Shown piece after piece: positions 19,703 through 29,647 of a DNA stretch of 64,000 nucleotides (position 1 is the first letter of the stretch; the number at the start of each line of letters is the position of its first letter). The notes under the pieces were generated by a model. It saw nothing but the letters and a program-made list of their open reading frames with translations, made no database searches and was not told the origin of the DNA. This DNA is from Saitoella complicata NRRL Y-17804 (taxonomy: Eukaryota > Ascomycota > Saitoellomycetes > Saitoellales > Saitoellaceae), in assembly GCF_001661265.1 (NCBI RefSeq), contig NW_017566994.1:62001-126000 (forward strand), given 5' to 3'. Position numbers and translations under genes: made by a program.

Positions 19703-21596
19703 ATGTCATACATTGCCAATAGCATATACGCTCTCTTTAATCGAGTCGCAGCCATTCAGGATGCCGATGCTGTCGAGCGAATTCCGCCGGTCAATCCCGA
19801 TTGCCCTCCTCGGTTGATCTTGAAGGATGGAGAGAAAGCGCCCAGGGTGTTGATCATCGGCGGAGGTGCATCCCAGCGAGAAACCCTTCGTTAGTCTTAG
19901 GCTGATCCATTGGGTGTACAGGCTTAGCCGGAATGAGTGCTGCGCTGGAGCTTTCTGAACGAGGTTTCGAAGTGGTCATCAGAGAAGGTAAACCTTGTCT
20001 TATGAGTTTCAGAGGAAGCATACTTAACACTCGATACAGCAAATCCAATTCTGGGTGGACGACTGGACTCCAAGAAGACTCAGCCACTTCTTCCTCTCGA
20101 TCCAACGGAGTTCTACGCGGATCACGGCTTCCACGCCTGGTTCGTCAACTCGTATCACCAATTCGGTGATATCATCAATCGTTTGGGTCTGAACGACCAA
20201 TTGCAGGCATGGGAGAAGACGGATATCGTCTTTCGGAACTACAATGCTGAAGCAATCGTCAGTCAAGGGTAAGGGTAGACAGGACTTGCAGTGCAACCTT
20301 TGTTAACCTGGTAACCTTACAGACCCTATCCGTTGAATCTCATCAATGTCCTCCGTACATCTACGAATATGAACTACCTCACCTCCCTCCGCATCATGGG
20401 TATTGCTACCGACTCAGCCTTCTACGACTACTCGAAGATCTATGAAGATTGGGATGAGTACTCAGTCGAAGAGTGGGCTGAGAAAAGAGGCATCGATAAG
20501 GCTTACTATGACATTGTGGTTAAGCCTGTTGGGGCCGTAACACTTAGTAAAGTGCAAGGGTTCAGTGCTGCTGAAATGCAGAACATGATGCAGATCTTCT
20601 TTCTAGCAGGACCAGGGGTATGTCCATGGCAGATTCGATTGGTGAAATTCATTGACTGACAGCTGTGGATAGGCGGACGTTAGGTTTACCACCAAACAGT
20701 CATTCTACAAGTCCTTATTGGAGCCCTGGAGGAACCGGTTGTTGCAAAACGGTGTTCGTATCGAGAGATCTAAACCGGTGAAAGCATTGCGGATGCAGGA
20801 TGGCGTCTGTGAAGGCATTGACGGCGAACCGGAGACTTATGATTATACTATCATGGCGGCGGACCTTCCCGGAGCAAAGTCTATCCTGGAGGGTACCGTT
20901 GATGCCTGTATGGACAAGAAATCCGGGACACTTGCAACGAAGCTCCGTGAGCCGGTGTCCAAGTGCAAGATCGCACCGCCATACAAGATTCTGAAGGTAT
21001 GGCTGAAGGGCCTGCTGCCAGCGGACAAGTATCCAGCAATCATCGAAACACCGGAGCATTCACCACTGAACGAAATCGTGCAGTACCACATGCTCCAGGA
21101 TGAGTACAAGGAGTTCGCGGCAGAGAAGGGTATCGGATGTTGGGAGTTTCATTTGTATGCCCTCGAGGATAAGGAGTGGAGTAGCTTTACCGAAGCGAAG
21201 GACGTATGGAAGAAGCTTGCGCCCATCGTTCATGAGATCGTGCCAGAGATGGCAGACTTCGAGGTTCGTGGGTACCATATGAACCAGTACGAGAACTTTC
21301 CCGACTTCTCGAAGGGGCAGCACAAGTTCCGTCCTCAGTACTCTGCACCTTCGTCCATTGGGATCAAGAAATTGGTTATGGCTGGCGATTGGTTGCAGAC
21401 GTCGTTTCCGTCGTTCATCATGGAGAGAGCTGTCAGTACCGGACGATTGGCAGCGAATGAGGTGTTGCGGGAGTATGGTGTTCGGGAAGTTGAGTTGAGG
21501 GTCGTCAGTTCTTATGGACCGGGGCTCGCGGCGGTAGGAAGGAAGTGGATTGCAGGTTTGACTGCAAAGTGGTGGGGCACGGGCAAGTCTGCTTAA
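19703..21596 (+). CDS. FAD-dependent amine oxidoreductase, phytoene/zeta-carotene desaturase-like
   Basis: Five exons: 19703-19865, 19922-19987, 20040-20268, 20323-20617 and 20673-21596; 558 residues. The splices restore the Rossmann motif VLIIGGGLAGMSAALELSER followed by VVIREANPILGGRLD, the FAD-binding signature of the amine-oxidase superfamily, and HGFHAWFVNSYHQFGDI as in desaturases. The C-terminus has the FAD-contacting KKLVMAGDWLQTSFPSFIME and a Gly/Ala/Arg-poor tail. A start 27 bases upstream (19676) is also possible. It is not next to a carotenoid gene set, so a desaturase or oxidase role on another isoprenoid or amine is open. It is convergent with the dehydrogenase gene that follows. 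Confidence 0.87.
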
Positions 21597-21695
21597 TCAT
21601 GCATGGAACCTCCGATACACGACATTCAGCAAAGGGTATTATCATACCACTACCTAGTTCATACAGCATCAATAGAAAGCATACCTACTTACACG

Positions 21696-22690
21696 CTACT
21701 TACCAATCTTGTCACTAAAGCCGAGGCCTGCCTCCATACGCACGGCTCCGTAAATAGCTGCCAAATCCACGTTTCTCTCAGGTGCAGAGTCCTGGGCGCT
21801 TTGGAGGTGCTTCTCCGCAACTTCAGTGATGCTCATTTTTGCGCCGGCCTTCTTGGCCAAATCCAACGCATGCTTAGCATCCTTCTGAGCCAAATCAGCA
21901 CCGAAGAGAGGACCCTTGCCTTCGTCGGGAACGTAATTGCCAGAGATCATGCGCTGGGAGTAGCCGACAAAAGCTGAGCCGGGGAACATGGAGTTCAGGA
22001 ACTTATCAAGCGTGTCGCTTCCCAAACCAGATTTCTCGGCGAGGACATGAGCTTCGGCAAGGGATTCGACAATGGCCAGGACGAAGGTGTTCCCGATGAC
22101 CTTCATGAGACTTCCACGCGCCACGTCTTCGCCGAGGTCAAGGGTAGCACGGCCCATGACACCAGTGCAGTACGGCTTGACCTTCTCGATTGCCTGGGCA
22201 TCACCGGCGAGAATGATCAAGAGCTGACCTGAGGCAGCGACGGGCGGGGCTCCGAATACGGGCGCAGAAACGAACTCAGCACCGGCGGCCGAAGCCTTCT
22301 CGTACAGCGTCGAAGTTGTCTCCGGATGAACGGTAGACATCTCGCAGAAGACCTTACCCTTGATGTCGCCTGCGAGGAAATTCTCAAAGATGTCGTTGAT
22401 TGCGGCATCGTTGGAGACACAGGTGAAGATGATATCGCTCTTGGATCGGAGCTCATCGACTGAGGTGACAATTGCTGCGCCGGAGGTTTTGAGGTCATCG
22501 GCCTTCGAGGCAGTGCGGTTGAAGACGAGAAGGGGCTTCTCGGGAGTGGTCTTCTTAACGTGTTCATGGAGGTTCTTGGACATGCCGATGCCCTGAAGGA
22601 GGTGAACGTCAGCAATGATCCGTTAAGGACAGCGGTGATATGTGAATGTACCATGTTACCAAGTCCGATCCATCCCAATTGAGGTGCCAT
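21696..22690 (-). CDS. NAD(P)-dependent beta-hydroxyacid dehydrogenase (3-hydroxyisobutyrate dehydrogenase-like)
   Basis: Two exons, 22652-22690 and 21696-22592 (59-nt intron), 311 residues. Splicing completes the dinucleotide motif GWIGLGNMGIGMSKNL at the extreme N-terminus. Further marks are FVSAPVFGAPPVA (substrate loop) and SLMKVIGNTF with the conserved catalytic Lys. The helical C-terminal domain is complete. Members oxidise 3-hydroxyisobutyrate, tartronate semialdehyde or related acids. There is no mitochondrial presequence, so this is probably a cytosolic family member rather than the valine-pathway enzyme. The exact substrate is not known. It is divergent from the cyclophilin gene (314 bases apart). 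Confidence 0.9.
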
Positions 22691-23004
22691 TTTGTAAGTG
22701 TTGGTGTTGTGCTTACCTACCAGGTCGGTATAACCGGCGGATCTGTACTTCCGATGGCGGGTGCAGGACCCCTCGACCGTTTGCAGTTGGGCAGAATTAG
22801 CCGACAAGGGAGTACTATTTGGTTCTCTTAAAGAAATATTTCACGATCCATTGCCCGAATTCAACTCACTTCCCCATCTCTTTTGAGGCCCGAGGGAGTT
22901 TGGGCACCTCCGTACGGGACATGACGCGCCGGGACTCGTGCACCAACCCCAGACCACCGGCTCGACAACACCCGCCATTGCAATTGACAAAGTCACATAT
23001 CAAC

Positions 23005-23725
23005 ATGGCTCATCTGAACATCATCTCCCTTTTGACGCTGGTCGTCCTTGCTCTTGCAGCACTTGCTCAGGCTACCAAGGGTCCTCTGATCACCAACAAG
23101 GTCTACTTCGACATCGAGCATGGAGGCCGTCCTCTCGGCCGTGTCGAGATGGGTCTTTACGGAAAGACTGTCCCTAAGACTGTCGACAACTTCCGTGCGC
23201 TCTGTACCGGAGAGAAGGGTTATGGATACGAGGGCTCTAGCTTGTACGTGTTGCGAGGTCGCAGTTTGTAGGTGTCGGTTGGCTAATTTGAATATGTGCA
23301 GCCACCGCGTTATTGAACGTTTCATGATCCAGGGTGGTGATTTTACCAAGGGTGACGGTACCGGCGGAAAGTCCATCTACGGAGACAAGTTCCCTGATGA
23401 GAGTACGCCAGTGATCTTACTTCTGCTGCATAGCGCTAGCTAACATGGACATACAGACTTCAAGTTGAAGCACACCCGCCCCGGACTCCTCTCCATGGCC
23501 AATGCCGGACGCGACACCAACGGTTCCCAGTTCTTCATCACCACCGTCGTCACCTCCTGGTTGGATGGCAAGCACGTCGTTTTCGGAGAGATTCTCAACG
23601 GCTACGACATCATTCAGGCCATCGAGAAGGTTCAGAAGGCTCGTGGTGACAGGCCCGTTGAGGATGTTAAGATTGTCAAGTCCGGTGAACTTTCTTTGGA
23701 CGAGCCCTTTCACAAGGAACTTTAA
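23005..23725 (+). CDS. ER cyclophilin (peptidyl-prolyl isomerase B type)
   Basis: Three exons: 23005-23243, 23302-23402 and 23457-23725; 202 residues. Residues 1-22 are a signal peptide ([20 protein letters not shown]). The cyclophilin core is complete: [40 protein letters not shown] with the catalytic Arg, [19 protein letters not shown] and W in [12 protein letters not shown]. The protein ends in HKEL, a plausible variant of the HDEL/KDEL retrieval signal, which supports an ER-lumen folding role. It catalyses cis-trans isomerisation of prolyl bonds in secretory proteins. Confidence 0.96.
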
Positions 23726-23951
23726 GCGAAGATCTTGACGAGTGCGTGCAGGTAAAACATCGCCGTCGATACAAGTGGAGGAAGATGATAAGATGTTGGA
23801 TTGGACAAATAGTACACGAAATGCGAAAGTGTGATATTTTCATGTCCATCGTCCTGTCTCAGTCCCTGTGAGTGTAATATTGCTATGGTTCCCAAAAAGA
23901 ATCCCGCTCTAAACCACCAAAGTAAGGAATACGCGCCGAACGCCGATAGCC

Positions 23952-24818
23952 TTACTCAAAACGCCTCTTCATCTCTGCCTCTATCTGCGGCCAAACGATC
24001 TTGCTGGTAGGTCCCCGTGCGGTAAACAAAACACCCTTCTTCTCGTAGTATTCCAACAACGGCTCGGTCATTTCCTTGAACACAGTCAATCGCTTCTTAA
24101 AAGTTTCCTGTAAGTCGGGTGTCAGTACGTAGCTTGCACGATTTGTATTCCATGCTTACCGGATTGTCATCTGGACGCTTGGTGAGGGGTTCACCAGTCA
24201 CGTCGTCCTTTCCTGCGACAGCAGGTGGATTATAGCCGGTGTTGTAGACACGTCCAGAGGGCGCATGGATCCACCGACCTGTAAGTTCCCATCAGTGTCG
24301 GGTCAATGCGACTCTCCTTCAGGAAGCTCACCCGCAATTCTTTCCAAGATCACATCAAATGGCACCTCCAAATGCACCACCATATTCAACGCAGCATTGC
24401 TCCGCTCCAGCACCTGATCCAGCCTCTGCGCCTGAACTCCCGTCCTAGGAAACCCATCCAACACCCAACTCTGCTCCAACTCCTCGCTCGCCCTAACATC
24501 ATACCCCTCCGGATACACTCCACCCCTAGCCCTCAACTCTCCGAGCACCAAATCGATCATGACTTCATCGGGCACAAACTCGCCCTTCGCGACGGCGGTC
24601 TGCGCAGTAAGTCCCAGCGAAGTCTTTGCAGCAATGTTTTGTCTGAGGAGATCACCGGAAGAGATCGTGAGGAGGGAGGGATAGCGATTGCTTAGAGCGG
24701 TTGAGTGGGTGCCTTTGCCTGCTCCTGGAGCGCCGATGAGGAGGCCTCGCCAGGGCTTGGAGAGAGTGTGTATTGCCTTGGCTGTTGATGCCGCTGCTGC
24801 TGCCGCTGTCGAGGCCAT
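23952..24818 (-). CDS. ADK2: Mitochondrial-type adenylate kinase (GTP:AMP phosphotransferase)
   Basis: Three exons: 24332-24818, 24160-24278 and 23952-24107; 253 residues. The P-loop GAPGAGKGT is near residue 30, followed by [12 protein letters not shown] (AMP site), [10 protein letters not shown] and the lid-start region [12 protein letters not shown], in which the zinc Cys of bacterial enzymes are absent. This fits the AK3/Adk2 type of the mitochondrial matrix. The Ala/Thr/Ser-rich first 20 residues with a single Lys ([20 protein letters not shown]) could serve as an import signal. It is divergent from POP5 (294 bases between ATGs). Confidence 0.92.
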
Positions 24819-25112
24819 TGAATGGGTGGAGGGTATGGGGGAGGGTTGTGCGTTATGACGGCGGGGGAGTACTCAAGCGAACGAAGCGGAACATGGGGTG
24901 CATCTCGTTAACCGGCAGAGGATGGTAATTTCATTGATGTTTTATCTGGAACAAAAGTTGTAAAACGAATATGAACGCTTCCCTTCTCCAGTCGATGTAA
25001 AACAGTCACGGCCCGAAGCACATTTTTGTGGGTGGTCGGCGTGACCGCAGCTCCCGTTCGACTTCTGAACCTTGAGCTTGAGTAGACGATCGTCCTCCTC
25101 GCCGTGTTCAGC

Positions 25113-25615
25113 ATGGTCCGTCTAAAGCAACGCTACATTCTCTTCAACATCATCTACCCTGACTCGCCCTCCCTCTCAAGCTCCGGCTCATCCTCATCCT
25201 CATCCTCATCTCTCACCTTCTCCCACCCAACAGACGCAAAACTCACACCCCAAGCCCTCGCCCACCTCATCCGCGAACAAATACAAGCAAATTTCGGGGA
25301 CTGGGGCTCCGGAGTCGTCGCCGCGACTTTAAACGGTGCGTTCCGTTGTCTTTTTCCAAGTCTGGATATGAAGAACTAACAGAATGCACAGTGAAATATT
25401 TCTCCCATGCAACGAGTACGGGGATCTTGAGGGTAACGAGACAGCATTTTAGACTGGCGTGGGCTGCGTTGACGTTCTTGACGGAGATTTTGGGGAGGGG
25501 GTGTGTGATTAAGGTTGTTAGGGTGAGTGGGACGATCAAGAAGGCGGAGATGGAGGTGATTAAGAGGGGGCGGGCGGGGATTTTGGCTACCTCTGGTTCT
25601 ATCATCGAGCCATAA
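25113..25615 (+). CDS. POP5: RNase P/RNase MRP subunit Pop5
   Basis: Two exons, 25113-25335 and 25392-25615 (56-nt intron), 148 residues. The start MVRLKQRYILF is typical of the family. The core continues with LIREQIQANFGDWGSGVVAATLN, then TGILRVTRQHFRLAWAALTFL and CVIKVVRVSGTIKKAE. Pop5 is a protein core subunit of RNase P (tRNA 5' processing) and RNase MRP (rRNA processing). A Ser-rich loop between the first strand and helix is encoded by about four copies of a TCATCC hexamer (25188-25210) and is longer than in yeast. An in-frame ATG nine bases upstream does not exist; 25113 is the natural start. Confidence 0.94.
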
Positions 25616-25731
25616 CGACGGAGAGTAGAAGGAGGAGGAAGATGTACGATATAGAGAATGCATTAAGGAGCGCTGGTCGCTCTGGGATACCCATATGAAG
25701 AGAATAAAATCTATATTTGACTGGAAGCGTC

Positions 25732-27092
25732 TCATTCTCCATTCCTCCTCCAATCGCCCTTCTGATGCCTCCAAGTAACGAAATGCGTCAACCCTAACAA
25801 CACCGGCACCTCTACCAACGGCCCCACAACACTCGCCAACGCCTGCTTCGAATCAATCCCATAACTCGCAATAGCAACAGCGATAGCTAACTCGAAATTG
25901 TTGGAGGCACCGGTGAAGGCTTGGACGACGCAGATGCGGTAGGTGTAACCGAGGTAGCGGGCCAGGTAGAGGGTTCCGAAGAAGAGGAGGAGGAAGTAGA
26001 GGATTAGGGGGGCGCAGACGCGGAGGACGCCGGTGATTGATTGGACTACTTGGCGACCTTGGGAGGCGAAGAGGATCAAAACTGTTGACATTAGCATTGT
26101 TCGGGAGGGAAGAGGGAGGTAGACTGACTTGTAAAGAGTAGGCCGATGAGGGAGAGGGGGGAGATGAGCGGGATGAAGACGTCGTGGAAGAACTTCTTGC
26201 CGCCGAGCTTGAGGAAGGCGAAGCGGGTGATGACGGCGGCACCAAGGGGGATGCCCAAGAAGACAGCAACGGACTTGGCAACGACACTGTACGACACGGT
26301 ACCCTGGTTACCAGCCTGGTATGAATCGGACTGTGGCGCAACGACATTGAGGTAGAAGAGTGCGAATGGCGAGAAAAGGACGATCTGGAGCAGGGAGTTG
26401 AACGCAACGAGAATGGCGCAGTACTCGCCGTCTCCATTCGCGAGGTCAGTCCAGATGAGAACCATGGCGATACACCTCGCCAACCCCACAAGAATGAGAC
26501 CCTCACGGTATCCACGCTCGTCAGGCAACGTGGCCCACGCCAACGCAACCATGATAAGCGGCGCAACGATCCAGTTCAACACGAACGAGAAAGCGATCTG
26601 CTTCCACAAAGCCTTTGAGCGGAGAACGACGTGCATATGCTCGTATCGGACTTTGCAGAGGATGGGGTACATCATGACCAACAACCCAAGAGCGATTGGC
26701 AGTGAGACGTTGACGAACTGGACGGTTTCGAGGACGCGGTGGGTTGAGGGGACAAAGTAGCCAAGGATGATGCCGACTGCCATGGCGAGCAGGATCCACA
26801 GGGTGAGGAACCTGTCGAGCCATGACAAACGCTTGACGGGTGATCCCAGTGGGTTCGGACATGCCTGTGCATCACCAATCTCGCGATCAGGATGAAGGCT
26901 GTCATGGAAGTGCTGTGCTTCGGTGTCTGTATGCGCCGAGGAGTCCTTCCAGCACTCGCAGTCATCGCCGCAGTCCGGATCACCAGGGCGCACAGTGGTC
27001 TTTGTCATCTCCTTGTAGCACTCGCAATCAGCCAGACAGTCCACGTCTGTTGGGACCATCCTTGGTTCACCTAGATCCTTTCCGTAGTTCAT
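25732..27092 (-). CDS. ACR3: ACR3-type arsenite efflux transporter
   Basis: Two exons, 26129-27092 and 25732-26081 (47-nt intron), 437 residues with about ten membrane segments starting near residue 90. The functional Cys lies in VGLARCIAMVLIWTDLANGD and the conserved acidic residue in GASNNFELAIAVAIA, as expected for proton-coupled As(III) exporters. The hydrophilic N-terminus (about 88 residues) carries two copies of a CX3CXC motif 22 residues apart (DCLADCECYK at 18-27, DCGDDCECWK at 40-49), which is unusual and looks metalloid-binding. The C-terminus is a short basic tail. No arsenate reductase gene is adjacent. The 138-base divergent gap with CDC43 holds both promoters (TTAAATAAG, minus strand, near 27130). 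Confidence 0.95.
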
Positions 27093-27230
27093 GGTTGGTG
27101 TTTTGTGAATCTGGAGGAGAGCCGTCTTATTTAAGGTTTTTCATACAAACGCGCATCCTCGGTACTGTATCGATACTGAACCGCAACGTACTGCGCGGAT
27201 TTCGCCATTGGCTGCCATCTGGTCTTCGAC

Positions 27231-28367
27231 ATGGCCGACCGTGGACCCGGAGTCGGGACAGAGAGGCACGTCGCTTACTTCCTGCGATGCCTTGATCTCC
27301 TGCCCTACATCTACACCTCCAATGATCTCAACCGAATCACATTAGCATACTTCTGCATCGTCGGCCTGGATCTGCTGCACGCATTGCAAGATGTGCCCTT
27401 GGAGAAAAAGGAAGCGTGGAAGGATTGGATATACCGGTGTCAAGCTGAGGGTGGTGGGTTCAGAGGTAGTCCACAGGTTGAAGGTCTCGGACGACGGTAC
27501 GATCCTGGACATCTGCCGAGCACGTACTTTGCACTGGCTGCATTGGTTTCATTACGAGATGATCTCACAAGAGTTGATTGGGAGGGTACGCTTCATCTGA
27601 TTCGAAGACTGCAAAGGAAGGATGGCAGTTTCGCTCCGTTTGTGATGGAGACGGTTGATGGGCAGGGAGAAGAGCTGGGAGGTGAGGTCGATATGCGGTT
27701 TACGTATTGTGCGTCAGCGGTGCGATATATCCTCCGTGGTAATGACTGCAAGGTTGAAGATGTCAAAGTCGACAGCGCTGTGGATTACGTCAAGTCGAGT
27801 ATAAACTACGACGGTGGTATCGGACAAGGACCAGGTTGCGAGTCACATGCGGGCTTGACCTACTGCGGTGTGGCAGCCTTGAGCCTTCTGGGAAGAGTTG
27901 ATGCACTGTCAAATCTACGACAAACGATACGCTTCCTGACCAGCCTCCAGAATCAGGTGAATGCGCCTCCAACCGAAGACGCCGATGCCGCTTCAGACGA
28001 CGAAGACGAATACGACCCTGGAGGTGGCTTCTGTGGCCGCCACAACAAGATGACAGACACATGCTACTCCTTCTGGGTCAGTGGCTCTCTATCCCTCCTT
28101 CCCTCAACATCAAATCCACCCCCAATGGACCTCATCGACAAAGAAGCAAACAGAAAATATCTCCTACAACACACTCAACACAAGATCGGCGGGTTCGGAA
28201 AGAATGCGGGGGATCCGCCGGATGTGTTACACAGTTGTTTGGGGTTGGCGAGCTTAGCGGTTCAGGGAGAGGAGAGGTTACAGGGATTGGATGGGGCATT
28301 GTGTGTTGCGGAGGGGGCGAGGGAGTTTTTGGCCACCCTAAGGACGGGACATGCGACGGACAAGTAA
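27231..28367 (+). CDS. CDC43: Geranylgeranyltransferase type I beta subunit
   Basis: A 378-residue single-exon protein with the prenyltransferase barrel repeats (GGFRGSPQ, KDGSFAPF, NYDGGIGQGPGCESHAGLTY, GGFCGRHNKMTDTCYSFWVS, GGFGKNAGDPPDVLHSCLGL). The zinc ligands are visible: Asp and Cys in MTDTCYSFW and His in DVLHSCLGLASL. It pairs with the shared FTase/GGTase alpha subunit to geranylgeranylate CaaL proteins such as Rho1 and Cdc42. There is an acidic insertion (EDADAASDDEDEYD) before the zinc site. It is divergent from ACR3. Confidence 0.95.
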   Translation: MADRGPGVGTERHVAYFLRCLDLLPYIYTSNDLNRITLAYFCIVGLDLLHALQDVPLEKKEAWKDWIYRCQAEGGGFRGSPQVEGLGRRYDPGHLPSTYFALAALVSLRDDLTRVDWEGTLHLIRRLQRKDGSFAPFVMETVDGQGEELGGEVDMRFTYCASAVRYILRGNDCKVEDVKVDSAVDYVKSSINYDGGIGQGPGCESHAGLTYCGVAALSLLGRVDALSNLRQTIRFLTSLQNQVNAPPTEDADAASDDEDEYDPGGGFCGRHNKMTDTCYSFWVSGSLSLLPSTSNPPPMDLIDKEANRKYLLQHTQHKIGGFGKNAGDPPDVLHSCLGLASLAVQGEERLQGLDGALCVAEGAREFLATLRTGHATDK

Positions 28368-28565
28368 ACGAAAGAATATGCCTTTAGAAAAGAAGCATGA
28401 GGATTCATGTGAGGTTAATTCAAATTGACATTGCATTTAAGTGGTGATGACGTTCGTCGTCCCTGGCGACGCGCGGTCCTCGCAGGCCGTACGCCGAAGC
28501 TCGAGAGAGACGGTGAGGGAAGACAAACAAACCACCAGTCAGACGCCTACAGATCCTGAATCAGC

Positions 28566-29345
28566 ATGGAAGTTTTGCTCGCATTGACCGGTTGGTTAAC
28601 CACCTGCGTCGATGCTGTTCGAATGAATCGCTAACGGCAGCAAACAGGAAAGGACTTTGTCCTCACTGCATCCAACAAGGCATTCGTCCGCGGTATCTCC
28701 GTTCTGAAAACTACAGATGACAAGTCGCGCACTTTGAGTCCTCACAACTTGATGCTTTTCTCCGGTGAAGCTGGTGATACTGTACGTTTACCGTCTTTGA
28801 CAACCGAGCGTTTTACTAAGAGCGGGGTACAGGTCAACTTTGCGGAGTTTATTCAGGCGAATATGCAACTTTATGGTATGCAGAACAACTGCGAGCTGGA
28901 TCCTAAGGCGACGGCGAGCTTCGTGAGACGAGAGTTGGCGGATAGTCTGAGAAGTAGGGTACGTCGACATACCCTTCCATCCTCTATTACCCTGGGATGA
29001 ATATTGCGAAATGGTATGGATGGGTTACTGACGTGGTTCGTATAGAAACCATACCAAGTCAACCTTCTTCTCGCCGGATTCGACACCCGCACGAGCGAAC
29101 CCCACCTCTACTGGCTAGACTACCTTGCAGCTCAAGCGACAGTACCTTATGCGGCTCACGGTTACGGTGCTTACTACTGTCTGTCTATCTTCGACAGATA
29201 CCACCGCTCGGATATCTCTCTGGAGGAGGCACTCGACATCATGGGAAAGGCGGTGGCTGAGGTGGAGAAGAGGATGCCTATGGATTTGAAAGGTTTCTTG
29301 TTGAAGGTTGTTGACAAAGATGGCGTCCGTGAGCTTGAGGCTTAA
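28566..29345 (+). CDS. PRE1: 20S proteasome beta-4 subunit (Pre1/PSMB2)
   Basis: Four exons: 28566-28590, 28648-28781, 28833-28958 and 29046-29345; 194 residues. MEVLLALTGKDFVLTASN is the mature start typical of beta-4, which keeps its Met and has no catalytic Thr. Later marks are [39 protein letters not shown] and the C-terminal helix region DISLEEALDIMGKAVAEVEKR. It is a structural subunit of the core particle; the regulatory-particle ATPase RPT4 is also in this window, about 27 kb away. Confidence 0.96.
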
Positions 29346-29647
29346 AGGAGGAGATAGACAAGTTTGGGGTTGAAGGATATGTCACGAGGGACTGAGCGGA
29401 AGCCAAGGGAAGGGATGACGGGAGGCATGAGAATGATGTGAGATACAAGGCTTCGAGAACAAGGCGGATATTGTCTTATAGTGTTCCAATATACCACTGC
29501 TTTGCATCGTATACTTGGTCTCGTTCATGTAAGGTGTGGCGAGTGCGTGGCGCAGTAAAAGTTCGAGGTTCCAGGGGCAAGACAGAAAAGTCGCAAGAAG
29601 CAGTAAAACGCATCTTCGGCAAATTCACGTAGCTGGAACCAACAGTC

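Noticed and set aside
19703-21596. Carotenoid biosynthesis cluster
   Set aside because: The FAD enzyme resembles a desaturase, but no phytoene synthase, cyclase or oxygenase lies near it.
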